DNA from: Herbidospora cretacea
GTDB taxonomy: Bacteria; Actinomycetota; Actinomycetes; Streptosporangiales; Streptosporangiaceae
Direction: 5' to 3'
Assembly (NCBI RefSeq): GCF_001570605.1
Contig: NZ_BBXG01000001.1
Span: 615,646-679,645, forward strand
DNA length: 64,000 nucleotides
This document shows, piece by piece, positions 52,501-60,478 of this stretch. The position numbers and the translations under genes were made by a program. How positions within the stretch are numbered: position 1 is the first letter of the stretch; the number at the start of each line of letters is the position of its first letter. The notes under the pieces are model-generated. The model was given only the letters and a program-made list of their open reading frames with translations, searched no databases and was not told where the DNA came from.

Positions 52501-52780
52501 CGGCCGCCGACGGGTGCGGCCGATCCTGATGACGGCGCTGGCCACCATCGGCGCGCTCACCCCGATGGCGGTCGGGCTGACCGGCTCGGGCGGGTTCATC
52601 TCCCAGGCGCTGGCGATCGTGGTGATCGGCGGCCTGGTCTCCTCCACGCTGCTGACGCTGGTCCTGGTGCCGACGCTGTACGTGATGGTGGAGCGGGTCA
52701 AGGAGCGCTTCACCCGCACGCCCAAGCACGAACGCCACATCGAGGTCTACGACGAGGAGGCCCTGGCCCCGACCCGCTAG
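49580..52780 (+). CDS. RND superfamily efflux permease (AcrB/HAE1 type, SwrC-like)
   Basis: 1066 aa, 12 membrane helices with two large extracytoplasmic domains (after helices 1 and 7). Proton-relay pair in helix 4: GRVVDDSIVVLENI. Starts MTFLARLSLANRTLVIMI as in HAE1 pumps. No membrane-fusion or outer-membrane partner is encoded nearby, as expected for Gram-positive SwrC/YerP-like pumps. A Pro/Gln-rich segment (about 245-275) interrupts the porter domain. Probably exports amphipathic compounds under MarR control. Confidence 0.93.
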   Translation: MTFLARLSLANRTLVIMIAVVASAFGAFAIPSLKQQLFPSLEFPGAFVVAPYAGAAPDIVEDQVVKPIESSFQGIAGVTQVSSTSREGMAQIQVAFEFGTDIDEAIGQMQQAISRIQAQLPSTVDPQVIAGSTDDIPVVVLAASGGDEATLLDRLESAALPSLQGIEGVREAEVTGARGKQVTITPDTAEMAEKGLSPAAIPEVLRANGVAIPAGSVTEDGVNLTVQIGDRVATVEDLKNLYLTPPAAPAVQPQAQQPQIPGRPVAAVKPPAPPKPVTLGSVADIEVVDATASTLTRTDGKPSLGVSITMKPDGNAVAISHAVRDLIPELTTTLGAGTALTVVFDQAPFVERSIHDLTTEGLLGLTFAVIIILIFLLSIRSTVVTAVSIPLSVVIALIALWVGDYSLNILTLGAMTIAVGRVVDDSIVVLENIKRHLGYGEPKRQAILGAVGEVAGAVTASTLTTVAVFAPIAFVGGMVGQLFSPFAVTVTVALLASLLVSLTVIPVLAYWFLKAPALSPEEARRVREEAEAKELRSPLQRAYLPVLRFATQRRWITLAIGLVIFAGTMALAGNLKTNFLDSAGMNSINVTQRMPVGTNLEVTDAAARKVEQVIADEPGVASYQVNVGGGNQFMGGAGGSADRASYSVTLDEDVDATALQDGLRAKLAALGAGVGEITVGGGQGGGGLSSNQLQVLLQGPDVDQLRAASATVTQALADVPGLRDVSSNLADSGERIEVHVDRQEAAERGLTEAGIGQQVATAFRGAPVGSIDIDGRAADIVLRTGDAPEDVAAVRDLELPTAAGTVKLSEVAEVVKEAGPTQISRLDGERTATVSGDADASNLGAVTTDVTARLDTLKLPAGVTATVGGASADQADAFADLGLAMLLAIAIVFMIMVATFSSFVQPLILLVSIPFAATGAVGLLLITDTALGVPALIGMLMLIGIVVTNAIVLIDLINQYREQGMGIVEAVMEGGRRRVRPILMTALATIGALTPMAVGLTGSGGFISQALAIVVIGGLVSSTLLTLVLVPTLYVMVERVKERFTRTPKHERHIEVYDEEALAPTR

Positions 52781-52857
52781 ACGCGGGGGAGACCTGGGAG
52801 ACCTGGGAGACCCCGGGTCACGTGGGGGGATGCGCGGTTTCGATAAGCTTCGGGAAC

Positions 52858-54282
52858 GTGACCGACAAGCCGCGCATCCCCAACGTCCTGGCCACCCGCT
52901 ACGCCTCGCCCGCTCTGGCCCGCCTGTGGTCTCCCGACCACAAGGTCGTTCTGGAGCGGCGGCTGTGGGTGGCCGTGCTCAAGGCCCAGGCCGATCTCGG
53001 GATCCCGGTCCCGGCCGAGGTGATCACGGCTTACGAGAAGGCGGCCGACACCGTCGACCTGCCGTCGATCGCGGCGCGTGAGCGCGTCACCCGCCACGAC
53101 GTGAAGGCCCGCATCGAGGAGTTCAACGCGCTGGCCGGGCACGAACACGTCCACAAGGGCATGACCTCGCGTGACCTGACCGAGAACGTCGAGCAGCTCC
53201 AGGTCCGCGACAGCCTGGAGCTGGTCCGCTCCCGCGTGGTGGCGCTGCTGGCCCGCCTGGCCCGCCTGGCCGCCGAGCACTCGGCGACCGTGATGGCCGG
53301 CCGTTCCCACAACGTCGCCGCGCAGGCCACCACGCTGGGCAAGCGGTTCGCCACCGCCGCCGACGAGCTCACCACCGCCTTCGAACGCCTCGAGGATCTG
53401 ATCGCCCGCTATCCGCTGCGCGGCGTCAAGGGCCCGGTCGGGACCGCCCAGGACATGCTCGACCTGCTCGGCGCCGACCGCCTCGCCGACCTGGAGGACC
53501 GCGTCGCCGCCCACCTGGGGTTCGCGCGCCGCTTCACCAGCGTCGGCCAGGTCTACCCGCGCTCCCTCGACTACGACGTCCTCACCACCCTGGTGCAGCT
53601 GGCGGCCGCGCCGTCGTCGCTGGCCAAGACGATCCGCCTCATGGCGGGCCACGAACTGGTCACCGAGGGCTTCCAGGAGGGACAGGTCGGCTCCTCGGCC
53701 ATGCCCCACAAGATGAACACCCGCTCCTGCGAGCGCGTCAACGGCCTGACGGTGATCCTGCGCGGCTACGCCTCCATGGCCGGCGAGCTGGCCGGCGACC
53801 AGTGGAACGAGGGCGACGTGTCCTGCTCGGTCGTGCGCCGGGTCGCCCTGCCCGACGCGTTCTTCGCCTTCGACGGCCTGGTCGAGACGATGCTGACGGT
53901 CCTGGACGAGTTCGGCGCCTTCCCCGCCGTCATCGAGGCCGAACTCGACCGCTACCTGCCCTTCCTCGGCACGACCAAGATGCTCATGGCCGCCGTCAAA
54001 GCCGGTCTGGGCCGCGAGGCCGGCCACGAGCTGATCAAGGAACACGCGGTCGCGGCGGCGCTGGCGATGCGCCAGGACGGCGGCGGCAACACCCTGCTCG
54101 ACCGGCTGGGCGCCGACCCCCGCTTCCCGCTGTCACGCCAGGACCTCGACGCGCTGCTGGCCGACCGGGTGTCCTTTACCGGCGCGGCCGCCGACCAGGT
54201 CGCCGCCGTGGTGTCCCGGGTGGGCGAGATCACCTCCCGGTATCCGGACGCGGCCCGGTACGCGCCCGGCGCCATTCTGTGA
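52858..54282 (+). CDS. purB: Adenylosuccinate lyase
   Basis: 474 aa. Cleaves SAICAR and adenylosuccinate in purine synthesis. The family signature is GSSAMPHKMN, with catalytic His in HEHVHKGMTSRDLTEN. GTG start; TAAGCT (52844-52849) ends 8 nt upstream, so the mRNA may be leaderless. The preceding gap holds GGGAGACCT repeated three times (52787 on). Housekeeping gene, here an anchor showing chromosomal location. Confidence 0.95.
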   Translation: MTDKPRIPNVLATRYASPALARLWSPDHKVVLERRLWVAVLKAQADLGIPVPAEVITAYEKAADTVDLPSIAARERVTRHDVKARIEEFNALAGHEHVHKGMTSRDLTENVEQLQVRDSLELVRSRVVALLARLARLAAEHSATVMAGRSHNVAAQATTLGKRFATAADELTTAFERLEDLIARYPLRGVKGPVGTAQDMLDLLGADRLADLEDRVAAHLGFARRFTSVGQVYPRSLDYDVLTTLVQLAAAPSSLAKTIRLMAGHELVTEGFQEGQVGSSAMPHKMNTRSCERVNGLTVILRGYASMAGELAGDQWNEGDVSCSVVRRVALPDAFFAFDGLVETMLTVLDEFGAFPAVIEAELDRYLPFLGTTKMLMAAVKAGLGREAGHELIKEHAVAAALAMRQDGGGNTLLDRLGADPRFPLSRQDLDALLADRVSFTGAAADQVAAVVSRVGEITSRYPDAARYAPGAIL

Positions 54283-55193
54283 GAGAACTGCGCCACCTGG
54301 AGGAGGTCGTGTCCGCCACCGGCGGGGACGACCTGCTGGTGTGGACCGCCCAGCGCCTGCCCCGCGGGGGAGCGCGGGCGTGGACGCTGGGGGAGGCCGT
54401 GGTGGTGGCCTGCCCCCAGGTGTCCAAACACGACCGGCTGGCGGTGTGGGGGAGGGCGGGCGACCCGTCGCTGGCGGCGCTGGTCCGCCAGGTGTGGCGG
54501 GAGATGGGGACCGGCTACCGGCCGTTCGGCGACCGGGAGGTGATCCACCGGCTGGTGGAGCGGATGCCGGGCGACCTCGGCCCGGCCGGGAACTTCACCT
54601 GGATGACGGTGGACCCCGGCACGGTGCGGCCCGGCGCGGCTTCCCCGTCCCCGCCGTATCGCGGGGCCGGACACGAGAGCGGGGCCGCCGGGGACCGGCG
54701 GTGTCCGTCCGGTCCGGCCCCGCTGCTGGTGGGGGCAGCGGCAGGCTCGTGTTCGTCGCCGACGGGACCCGGGTCCGTGGATCCGCGGCGGCCGTCGGCC
54801 CCCGAGGCGGCCTGGCTGCTGGACCCCGGGGCCGGGGAGGAGGTGGCGCGGGTGCTCGCCGTCGCCAACCCCGACGCCTACGCGCGGCCCGGGATGCCCG
54901 GCATCAGCCGATGGGCCGGGATCCGGGACGCCGCGGGCCGTCTGGTCACCGTCGGCGCGGACGCCTGGTCGGCGCCGGCGGTCGGGTTCATCGGCGGGGT
55001 CGCGACGCTGCCCGAGGCGCGGGGGAGCGGGCTGGCGGGGGTGATCTGCCGGTTCCTGACCGGGGCGTTGCTGGCGCGGCACGGCCGGGTCTCGCTCATG
55101 GTGGACGACGTCAACGCCGCCGCGCTAGCGGTTTACCGGCGGCTGGGGTACACGCGCAGGCTCGTGGCGGCGTCAAGGGTACCCGACGCATAA
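54279..55193 (+). CDS. GNAT-fold protein with palindromic insertion
   Basis: 304 aa. The N-terminal domain (MRELRHLEEVVSATGGDDLLV from GTG 54279) and C-terminal GNAT domain (LPEARGSGLAGVICRFL; VDDVNAAALAVYRRLGYTRR) are separated by about 50 Gly/Pro/Ser-rich residues (about 118-168). DNA there forms nested inverted repeats and looks inserted in frame. Overlaps purB by 4 bp. Substrate unknown. The insertion may or may not spare activity. Confidence 0.75.
   Translation: MRELRHLEEVVSATGGDDLLVWTAQRLPRGGARAWTLGEAVVVACPQVSKHDRLAVWGRAGDPSLAALVRQVWREMGTGYRPFGDREVIHRLVERMPGDLGPAGNFTWMTVDPGTVRPGAASPSPPYRGAGHESGAAGDRRCPSGPAPLLVGAAAGSCSSPTGPGSVDPRRPSAPEAAWLLDPGAGEEVARVLAVANPDAYARPGMPGISRWAGIRDAAGRLVTVGADAWSAPAVGFIGGVATLPEARGSGLAGVICRFLTGALLARHGRVSLMVDDVNAAALAVYRRLGYTRRLVAASRVPDA
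54661..54723. repeat. Nested inverted-repeat element inside the GNAT gene
   Basis: Outer arms GCGGGGCCGGAC / GTCCGGCCCCGC (12 bp, perfect), middle arms GGACAC / GTGTCC, and inner arms CCGCCGG-GGA-CCGGCGG. It encodes the low-complexity linker and may be a mobile palindromic unit. Confidence 0.65.
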
Positions 55194-55234
55194 AACCAGG
55201 TGAGCGCGGCGTCCGCACGATGCACAGTGAGGGA

Positions 55235-56263
55235 ATGATGTCCGCTTTCGTTCCCGGCCTGGAGCTGTCCCGCGCCTACTACCACGATGTGCTGCGGCCG
55301 CTCCTGGGCGACGTTCCCCATAGTTCCGCCCTCATCGGCCCCGGCTCGGAGGTCCTCGGTTTCGACACCGCCCGCTCGGCCGACCACGACTGGGGCCCCC
55401 GCGCGCTGATCTTCGTGCCGTGCGGGCGCGCCGAGGAGATCCGCGACCGGGTGTGGAGCCGGCTGCCCGCCGAATACGGCGGTTTCGCGACCGCGTTCGG
55501 CTCCGACGTCCATCCGGTACGCCCCGGCGTGACCGTCACCGAGTTCACCCCGTGGGCCAGACAGCAGCTCGGCTTCGACCCGCGTGGCCCGATCAGCGTC
55601 GACGACTGGCTGGCCGTGCCGTGGCAGCGGCTGGCCGAGTTCACCGGCGGCGACGTCTTCCACGACGGCCTGGGCGAACTCGGCCCCGCCCGCAGCCGCC
55701 TGCGCTGGTATCCCGCCGACGTGTGGCGGTACGTCCTGGCCTGCCAGTGGACCCGCATCGCCCAGGAGGAGAGCTTCCCCGGACGCGCCGGGGAGGTCGG
55801 CGACGACCTGGGGTCGGTCCTGGCCACCGGGCGCATCGCCCGCGACCTGATGCGGCTGACGCTGCTGATGCGGCGGCGCTACCCGCCGTACACCAAATGG
55901 CTCGGCAGCGCCTTCCACCGGCTGTCGGGTTCGGCCGAACTCGGCGACGCCCTCACCGGCGCGCTGCGGGAGTCGACCTGGCAGGGCCGCGAACGCCACC
56001 TGTCGGCCGCCTACCTGCGCGTCGCCGCCCTCCACAACCGGCTCGCGCTCACCGAACCGCTCCAGCCGTGCCTGCGCCCCTACCATGAGCGGCCCTTCCA
56101 GGTCATCGGCGGCCACCGCTACGCCCGCGCCCTCATGGACGCCGTCACTGACCCCGCCGTCGCCCGCCTGGACCTCGTCGGCACCGTCGACCAGGTCGCC
56201 GACAACACCGACGCCCTCACCCACCCCCGCCGGGCCCGCAACGTCGCCGCCGCCGTCCGCTGA
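55235..56263 (+). CDS. DUF4037 domain protein (nucleotidyltransferase-like)
   Basis: 342 aa from ATG 55235 behind GAGGGA; ATGs at 55220 and 55238 are alternatives. FVPGLELSRAYYHDVLRPLL, GPGSEVLGFDTARSADHDWGP (Asp pair of the nucleotidyltransferase fold) and YPPYTKWLGSAFHRL identify DUF4037. Probably transfers a nucleotide to an unknown substrate. Alone between GNAT and HAD genes. Confidence 0.87.
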   Translation: MMSAFVPGLELSRAYYHDVLRPLLGDVPHSSALIGPGSEVLGFDTARSADHDWGPRALIFVPCGRAEEIRDRVWSRLPAEYGGFATAFGSDVHPVRPGVTVTEFTPWARQQLGFDPRGPISVDDWLAVPWQRLAEFTGGDVFHDGLGELGPARSRLRWYPADVWRYVLACQWTRIAQEESFPGRAGEVGDDLGSVLATGRIARDLMRLTLLMRRRYPPYTKWLGSAFHRLSGSAELGDALTGALRESTWQGRERHLSAAYLRVAALHNRLALTEPLQPCLRPYHERPFQVIGGHRYARALMDAVTDPAVARLDLVGTVDQVADNTDALTHPRRARNVAAAVR

Positions 56264-56278
56264 CCCCCTGTGATCCGG

Positions 56279-57001
56279 TCAGACGAGTGCGAGTGGCCGT
56301 ACCGACGCCATCTCCGGCAGCAGCGCGGGCAGCTCCAGCAGGGTCCGGATCGCCCGCACCCCCGCCGGGGCGGGCGAGGACCCGTAGCGGTCCAGCCAGA
56401 CGCCGTGCATGCCCGCCCGCGTCGGCCCGATCGCGTCCAGGTTCAGGTTGTCGCCGACCAGCACCACCTCGGCCGGGTCCAGTCCCAGCTTGGCCGCGGC
56501 GGCGGTGTACACCTCGGCCGACGGCTTGAAGTTGCCGCCCAGCGCGTCGGGCGTCAGCACCGGGTCGAGCCGGTCGAGCAGCCCCAGCCGCCGCAGCTTC
56601 GCCTCCTGCTGCACCGGCTGCCCGTTGGTCAGCACCCCCAGCGTCACCCCGGTCCCGGCCAGCCTGTTCACCACCACGGCGGCGTCGGGGAAGGCGGTCC
56701 ACGCCTGCTCGTACAGGTCCAGGAACTCCGCGTACGCGGCGTCGAGATCCCCGGGCACCGGCAGCCCCAGCCGTCGGCAGTAGTCCCGCAGCCGGCGGCG
56801 GCGCTGCTCACCGAAGGAGCACTCACCCCGATGCCAGGCCGGCAGATGGACGTCCTCCAGCCGCAGCCACAGCCCCGGCCCCTCGGCCAGCAGCGGATGG
56901 AACGGAGACCGGTCGGCCGTCCACGCCGTCACGGCGTGCGCCACCGCCGCCCGATGATCGAACAGCGTCTCGTCCAGGTCGAAGAGAATGGCCCTGATCA
57001 T
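56279..57001 (-). CDS. HAD superfamily hydrolase
   Basis: 240 aa phosphatase. Nucleophile motif DLDETLFD, motif II LGVLTNGQP, motif III Lys in LGGNFKPS and motif IV VLVGDNLNLDAIG; cap inserted after motif I (subclass I). Start ATG 57001 with GGAGG upstream; ATG 57010 would be too close to it. Substrate probably a small phosphate ester. The 236 bp upstream show no gene. Confidence 0.9.
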   Translation of the reverse strand: MIRAILFDLDETLFDHRAAVAHAVTAWTADRSPFHPLLAEGPGLWLRLEDVHLPAWHRGECSFGEQRRRRLRDYCRRLGLPVPGDLDAAYAEFLDLYEQAWTAFPDAAVVVNRLAGTGVTLGVLTNGQPVQQEAKLRRLGLLDRLDPVLTPDALGGNFKPSAEVYTAAAAKLGLDPAEVVLVGDNLNLDAIGPTRAGMHGVWLDRYGSSPAPAGVRAIRTLLELPALLPEMASVRPLALV

Positions 57002-57237
57002 GCCGCCCATCCTCCGGAACCCCTATTACAACGGCGTTTCCACGACGTGAAAGGGGAAACCGGGCTTACCCACAGCCAGTCATGCCCATCATGACAAAGA
57101 TCACAGACCACCGCCCGGCAAACCGGGGAAAAGGGGCGAGCGTCCCGAACCGCGCGGCCGGGGGAGGAAGGGTACCTACCACCACGGCCGAGACCGGGGG
57201 AGAGGCGGGGAGACGCACCCGCCACCTTCGCGTGAGG

Positions 57238-58008
57238 TCAGACGGGACCCCCGGCCGCCCTCGCGTTCGCGGTGATCGAGTCACGCACGTACACCGCCAG
57301 CCCTTCGGCCACCTGCTCGTAGTTACGGGCGAACCGCTCGTCGGCCACGTACATCTCCCCGAGGCACCCGTGGATCTCGTGGGTGCACTCGTAGAACCAC
57401 CGGCTGATGTGCCGCCGGTGCCCCTCGGCCACCGCCATCGCCTCGGCCGAGCCGGCCGGGACCCCCTGCTCGAACAGGGCCCGCCACGCCTCCACCAGCT
57501 CCCCGGCCTCCGACGTGATGCGCTGCCAGTCGGCCTTCCCGTACGACGACGTGCGCCGCCGGCTCTCCGCCCACGCCGACGTGCCACCCCACCGGCTCTC
57601 CGCCTCCTCGGCGTGATCCTCCGGCCGGAACTCCCCGAACACCTCGTAACGCTCCTCGGGCGTCAACGACACTCCCATCCTCGCCGCCTCCAACGCGGTC
57701 TCCACCGCCTCCGCCAACGACTCCAGCCGGGCGATGCGCCGCCGCAGCAGCTCGCGCTGACGCCGCAGATGCGTCGCCGCGTCGGCCCCCGGATCGTCGA
57801 GGATCGCGGTGATCTCCTCCAGGGGGAAACCCAGCTCCCGGTAGAACAGCACCTGCTGCAACCGGTCCAGGTCCGGCTCCGCGTAACGGCGGTACCCCGC
57901 CGCGGTGCGCTCACTGGGCGACAACAGACCGATCTCGTCGTAGTGGTGCAGCGTCCGCACCGTCACACCCGCGAACGCCGCCACCTGCCCGACCGAAAAC
58001 CCCGCCAC
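57238..58008 (-). CDS. MerR family regulator with TipAS effector domain
   Basis: 256 aa, TipAL-like. MerR HTH (FSVGQVAAFAGVTVRTLHHYDEIGLLSPSERT, split here as HTH plus wing) with GYRRY, coiled linker, then the TipAS domain (about 110-256) with Cys-containing WFYECTHEIHGCLGEMYVADERF region. TipA binds thiopeptide antibiotics; homologues sense diverse drugs. GTG start behind GGAGGGGG. A MerR-type operator overlaps its promoter, so it is autoregulated; no other target is adjacent. Confidence 0.9.
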   Translation of the reverse strand: MAGFSVGQVAAFAGVTVRTLHHYDEIGLLSPSERTAAGYRRYAEPDLDRLQQVLFYRELGFPLEEITAILDDPGADAATHLRRQRELLRRRIARLESLAEAVETALEAARMGVSLTPEERYEVFGEFRPEDHAEEAESRWGGTSAWAESRRRTSSYGKADWQRITSEAGELVEAWRALFEQGVPAGSAEAMAVAEGHRRHISRWFYECTHEIHGCLGEMYVADERFARNYEQVAEGLAVYVRDSITANARAAGGPV

Positions 58009-58045
58009 GCTTCCCCCTCCTTCCTGACGCCGACCAGCCTGCGGC

Positions 58046-58066
58046 CTCCCGTAACGTGAGAGTCAA
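58046..58066 (-). promoter_or_regulatory. MerR-type operator-promoter
   Basis: On the minus strand TTGACT (the -35) is followed directly by CTCACGTTACGGGAG, an inverted repeat with one mismatch in the position expected for the stretched MerR spacer. Confidence 0.65.
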
Positions 58067-58093
58067 GCCTTATACGGCCGTCTACCGGCCGTT

Positions 58094-59110
58094 CTAGACA
58101 CCCGTATCGTGGGCAAGCGGATGGGCCCGCATCGCCGCCTCCAGCTCACCCGGCAGCTCGTCGCGGTAACGGCCCAGCGTGCTCAGATCACTGTGACCCA
58201 GCACCCGCCGCACCGCGTCCATGTCCGTCCCGCCCGCCAGCAGATGCGTCGCCGTCGTGTGCCGCAACCCATGAGGCGTCACCGACCGCCGCCGCTCCGG
58301 ATCGACCCGCGCCTGCACCCGGTCGATCACCCCCTGCACATCACCCCGCGCCAGCCGCCGCCCCCGCCACGACAGCAGCAGCGCCTTGTCCTCGCCCTCC
58401 CGCACCTCCAGATAGGCCGCCAGCACGTCGGCCACCAGCCGGGGGAGCGGCACATCCCGCGTCCTGCCGCCCTTGCCGAAGATCCGCCAATAACGGTCGC
58501 CGTCGTTGGTGTAGAAATCCTCCACATTCGCCCGGACCAGTTCCGACACTCGCGGCCCCACCATCGTCAGCAGCAGCACGATCAGCGCGTCCCGCACCTC
58601 CGTCCGCTGATCACGCCGCCCCCGCGCCTCCTCCGGCGCCGCCGACGCCGCCGCCCCGATCAGACCCTGCGCCTGCTCCCGCGTCAGCGCCCGCCGCTCG
58701 GCCCGCAGCCCGCCCCGCTCCTTGGCCACCACCGTCGCCGACGCCATCGGGTTCAGCTGCACCCACCCCGCCAGCGCCGCATGCTTGAACAGCGCCGACA
58801 CCGACCGCCGGAACCGCGCCTGCGACGCCGCGCTCTGCAACGCCCCGCCCTCCACCGGCTCACGCCGCCGCTCATCGGGCTTGCGGGCGAACGCCAGCAG
58901 CACCGCGTCGACATCGTCACCCGACAGATCATCGAGCACCCCCGACAGACGGCACCCGCGCGTCAGCCGCACGAACGTCTGCACATCCCGCGCGTACACC
59001 TCAGCGGTCGCCCGGGACAGACCCCCCGTCACCACCTTCGCACGGACCAGCTCCACATAACGATCCGCCGCCTCTTCCACCGACAACCGATTCAGCTCCG
59101 CCGGACGCAT
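58094..59110 (-). CDS. Tyrosine recombinase, integrase-like
   Basis: 338 aa. Catalytic residues Arg187, Lys213, His280-x-x-Arg283, His306 and Tyr315 (LGRYRDE) are all present, with an N-terminal core-binding domain (about 10-115). Diverged from the 18392 recombinase; neither neighbours phage genes. Start ATG 59110. Could be a stand-alone XerD-like enzyme or a domesticated integrase. Confidence 0.88.
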   Translation of the reverse strand: MRPAELNRLSVEEAADRYVELVRAKVVTGGLSRATAEVYARDVQTFVRLTRGCRLSGVLDDLSGDDVDAVLLAFARKPDERRREPVEGGALQSAASQARFRRSVSALFKHAALAGWVQLNPMASATVVAKERGGLRAERRALTREQAQGLIGAAASAAPEEARGRRDQRTEVRDALIVLLLTMVGPRVSELVRANVEDFYTNDGDRYWRIFGKGGRTRDVPLPRLVADVLAAYLEVREGEDKALLLSWRGRRLARGDVQGVIDRVQARVDPERRRSVTPHGLRHTTATHLLAGGTDMDAVRRVLGHSDLSTLGRYRDELPGELEAAMRAHPLAHDTGV

Positions 59111-59168
59111 GACCCCAGACCCTAACCCCGCCCACCGACAATCCCAGCTCAGTGGCATGATCGATAAC

Positions 59169-59654
59169 ATGACATATCCGGAACCGCGCTACCTGGGGGA
59201 CACCGGGGACATCAACGCCACCCACCTCCCCGCCGGCGCCCCGCCCGACATCACCTACCGCAACGGCGGCACCTGCACCTACCTCGCCACCGGCGCCACC
59301 ACCGACGGCAAATTCGGCCTCTACCGCTGGGACATGGGCCCCCAGCCCAGCGGCCCCGAACCCCACTTCCACCGCAGCCTCACCGAATCGTTCTTCATCC
59401 TCACCGGCACCGTCCGCATCTACAACGGCCTCGAATGGATCACCACCGTCCCCGGAGACTTCGTCCACGTCCCCGAAGGCGGCATCCACGGCTTCCGCAA
59501 CGAATCCGGCGAACCCGCCAGCCTGCTCCTGCTCTTCTCACCCGGCGCACCCCGCGAGGCCTACTTCGAAGGCATCGCCGAATGGGCCTCCTCCGGACGC
59601 ACCGACCAGGACTTCTTCACCCGCCACGACACCTTCTGGGTCGACGAGAGATAA
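59169..59654 (+). CDS. Cupin domain protein
   Basis: 161 aa single-domain cupin. Motif 1 PHFHRSLTESFFIL supplies HxH and Glu; motif 2 PGDFVHVPEGGIHGFRNES supplies His. Metal-binding and possibly dioxygenase, epimerase or sensor. ATG 59169 (MTYPEPRYLG) is preferred; ATG 59157 is 4 codons upstream. Divergent from the recombinase gene with about 58 bp between. Confidence 0.85.
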   Translation: MTYPEPRYLGDTGDINATHLPAGAPPDITYRNGGTCTYLATGATTDGKFGLYRWDMGPQPSGPEPHFHRSLTESFFILTGTVRIYNGLEWITTVPGDFVHVPEGGIHGFRNESGEPASLLLLFSPGAPREAYFEGIAEWASSGRTDQDFFTRHDTFWVDER

Positions 59655-59684
59655 CGCCCGCCGCCGCGCAGGCATGCTCAAGCC

Positions 59685-59707
59685 CTTCTTCCGTTACGGC
59701 TCCGCCC
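59685..59707 (+). repeat. 23-bp element with CCGTTACGG core, copy 2
   Basis: 31 bp after the cupin stop; exact inverse of 63749-63771 over 23 bp and sharing TCCGTTACGGCTCC with 4224-4237. The remaining gap to 59836 is C/G-rich with no gene. Confidence 0.65.
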
Positions 59708-59836
59708 GGCCCGCACCGCCCGCCGCATCCGCTCGGCGCCGCATCCGGCGCCAACCGGCCGCGCCACGGCCGCGAGCCCGACGAACCACGGCACCGAACC
59801 GACCAGGAAGAACCCCCGCCCAGCCGGCGGAAGAAG

Positions 59837-60478
59837 TCAGGGAAACAGCCCGTGGTCGCGGGCGTAGACCGCCGCCTGAGTGCGGTCACGCAGGCCGAGC
59901 CGCTGGAGGATACGCGAGAGGTGGTTCTTCACCGTGCCCTCGCTGAGGTAGAGCCGCTCGGCGATCTCCCGGTTCGACGCCCCGCCCGCCACCAGCCGCA
60001 GCACATCCAGTTCCCGCGCCGTCAACGGCACCCGCGCCACCGCTCCACCGGCGCCCCCGGACGCCACCAGGCGGGCCGTCACCGCCGGATCCAGCTGGGC
60101 GACCCCGGCGTGCGCAAGCCGCACCGCCGCCGCCAGCTCCCGCACCGGCAGATCCTTCAACAGGTAACCGACAGCGCCCGCCCGCAGCGCCTCGACGACG
60201 TACTCCTCGTCGTCGAACGTCGTCAGCATCACCACCCGCACCTCCGGCACCCGCTCTCGGAGCGCCGCCACCGCCCGCACCCCGTCCATCCGCGGCATCC
60301 GCACATCCATCAACACGACACCGGGCCCCAGCGCGACCGCCTGCTCCACCGCCTCAAGCCCGTCGGCCGCCGTGCCGACCACGCAGATGCCCGGCTGCAC
60401 CGCGAGCAGCGACGCGATGGCCTCCCGGATCAGCCCCTGATCATCGACGACCAGCACCCGCACCGGCTCCTCACTCAC
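59837..60478 (-). CDS. NarL/LuxR family response regulator
   Basis: 213 aa. Receiver (RVLVVDDQGLIREAI, phospho-Asp in VVLMDVRMPRMDG, LLKDLPV) and LuxR HTH (LTARELDVLRLVAGGASN; LYLSEGTVKNHLSRIL). GTG start overlaps the kinase stop. Third two-component regulator of this type in the window. Confidence 0.94.
   Translation of the reverse strand: MSEEPVRVLVVDDQGLIREAIASLLAVQPGICVVGTAADGLEAVEQAVALGPGVVLMDVRMPRMDGVRAVAALRERVPEVRVVMLTTFDDEEYVVEALRAGAVGYLLKDLPVRELAAAVRLAHAGVAQLDPAVTARLVASGGAGGAVARVPLTARELDVLRLVAGGASNREIAERLYLSEGTVKNHLSRILQRLGLRDRTQAAVYARDHGLFP

Noticed and set aside
57030..57060. parS centromere site
   Set aside because: GTTTCCACGACGTGAAAG only loosely resembles GTTTCACGTGAAAC and contains an insertion and mismatches.
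58094..59110. Integrated phage or ICE marked by the recombinase
   Set aside because: No capsid, replication, excisionase or tRNA target nearby and no flanking direct repeat was found; flanks are ordinary chromosomal genes.
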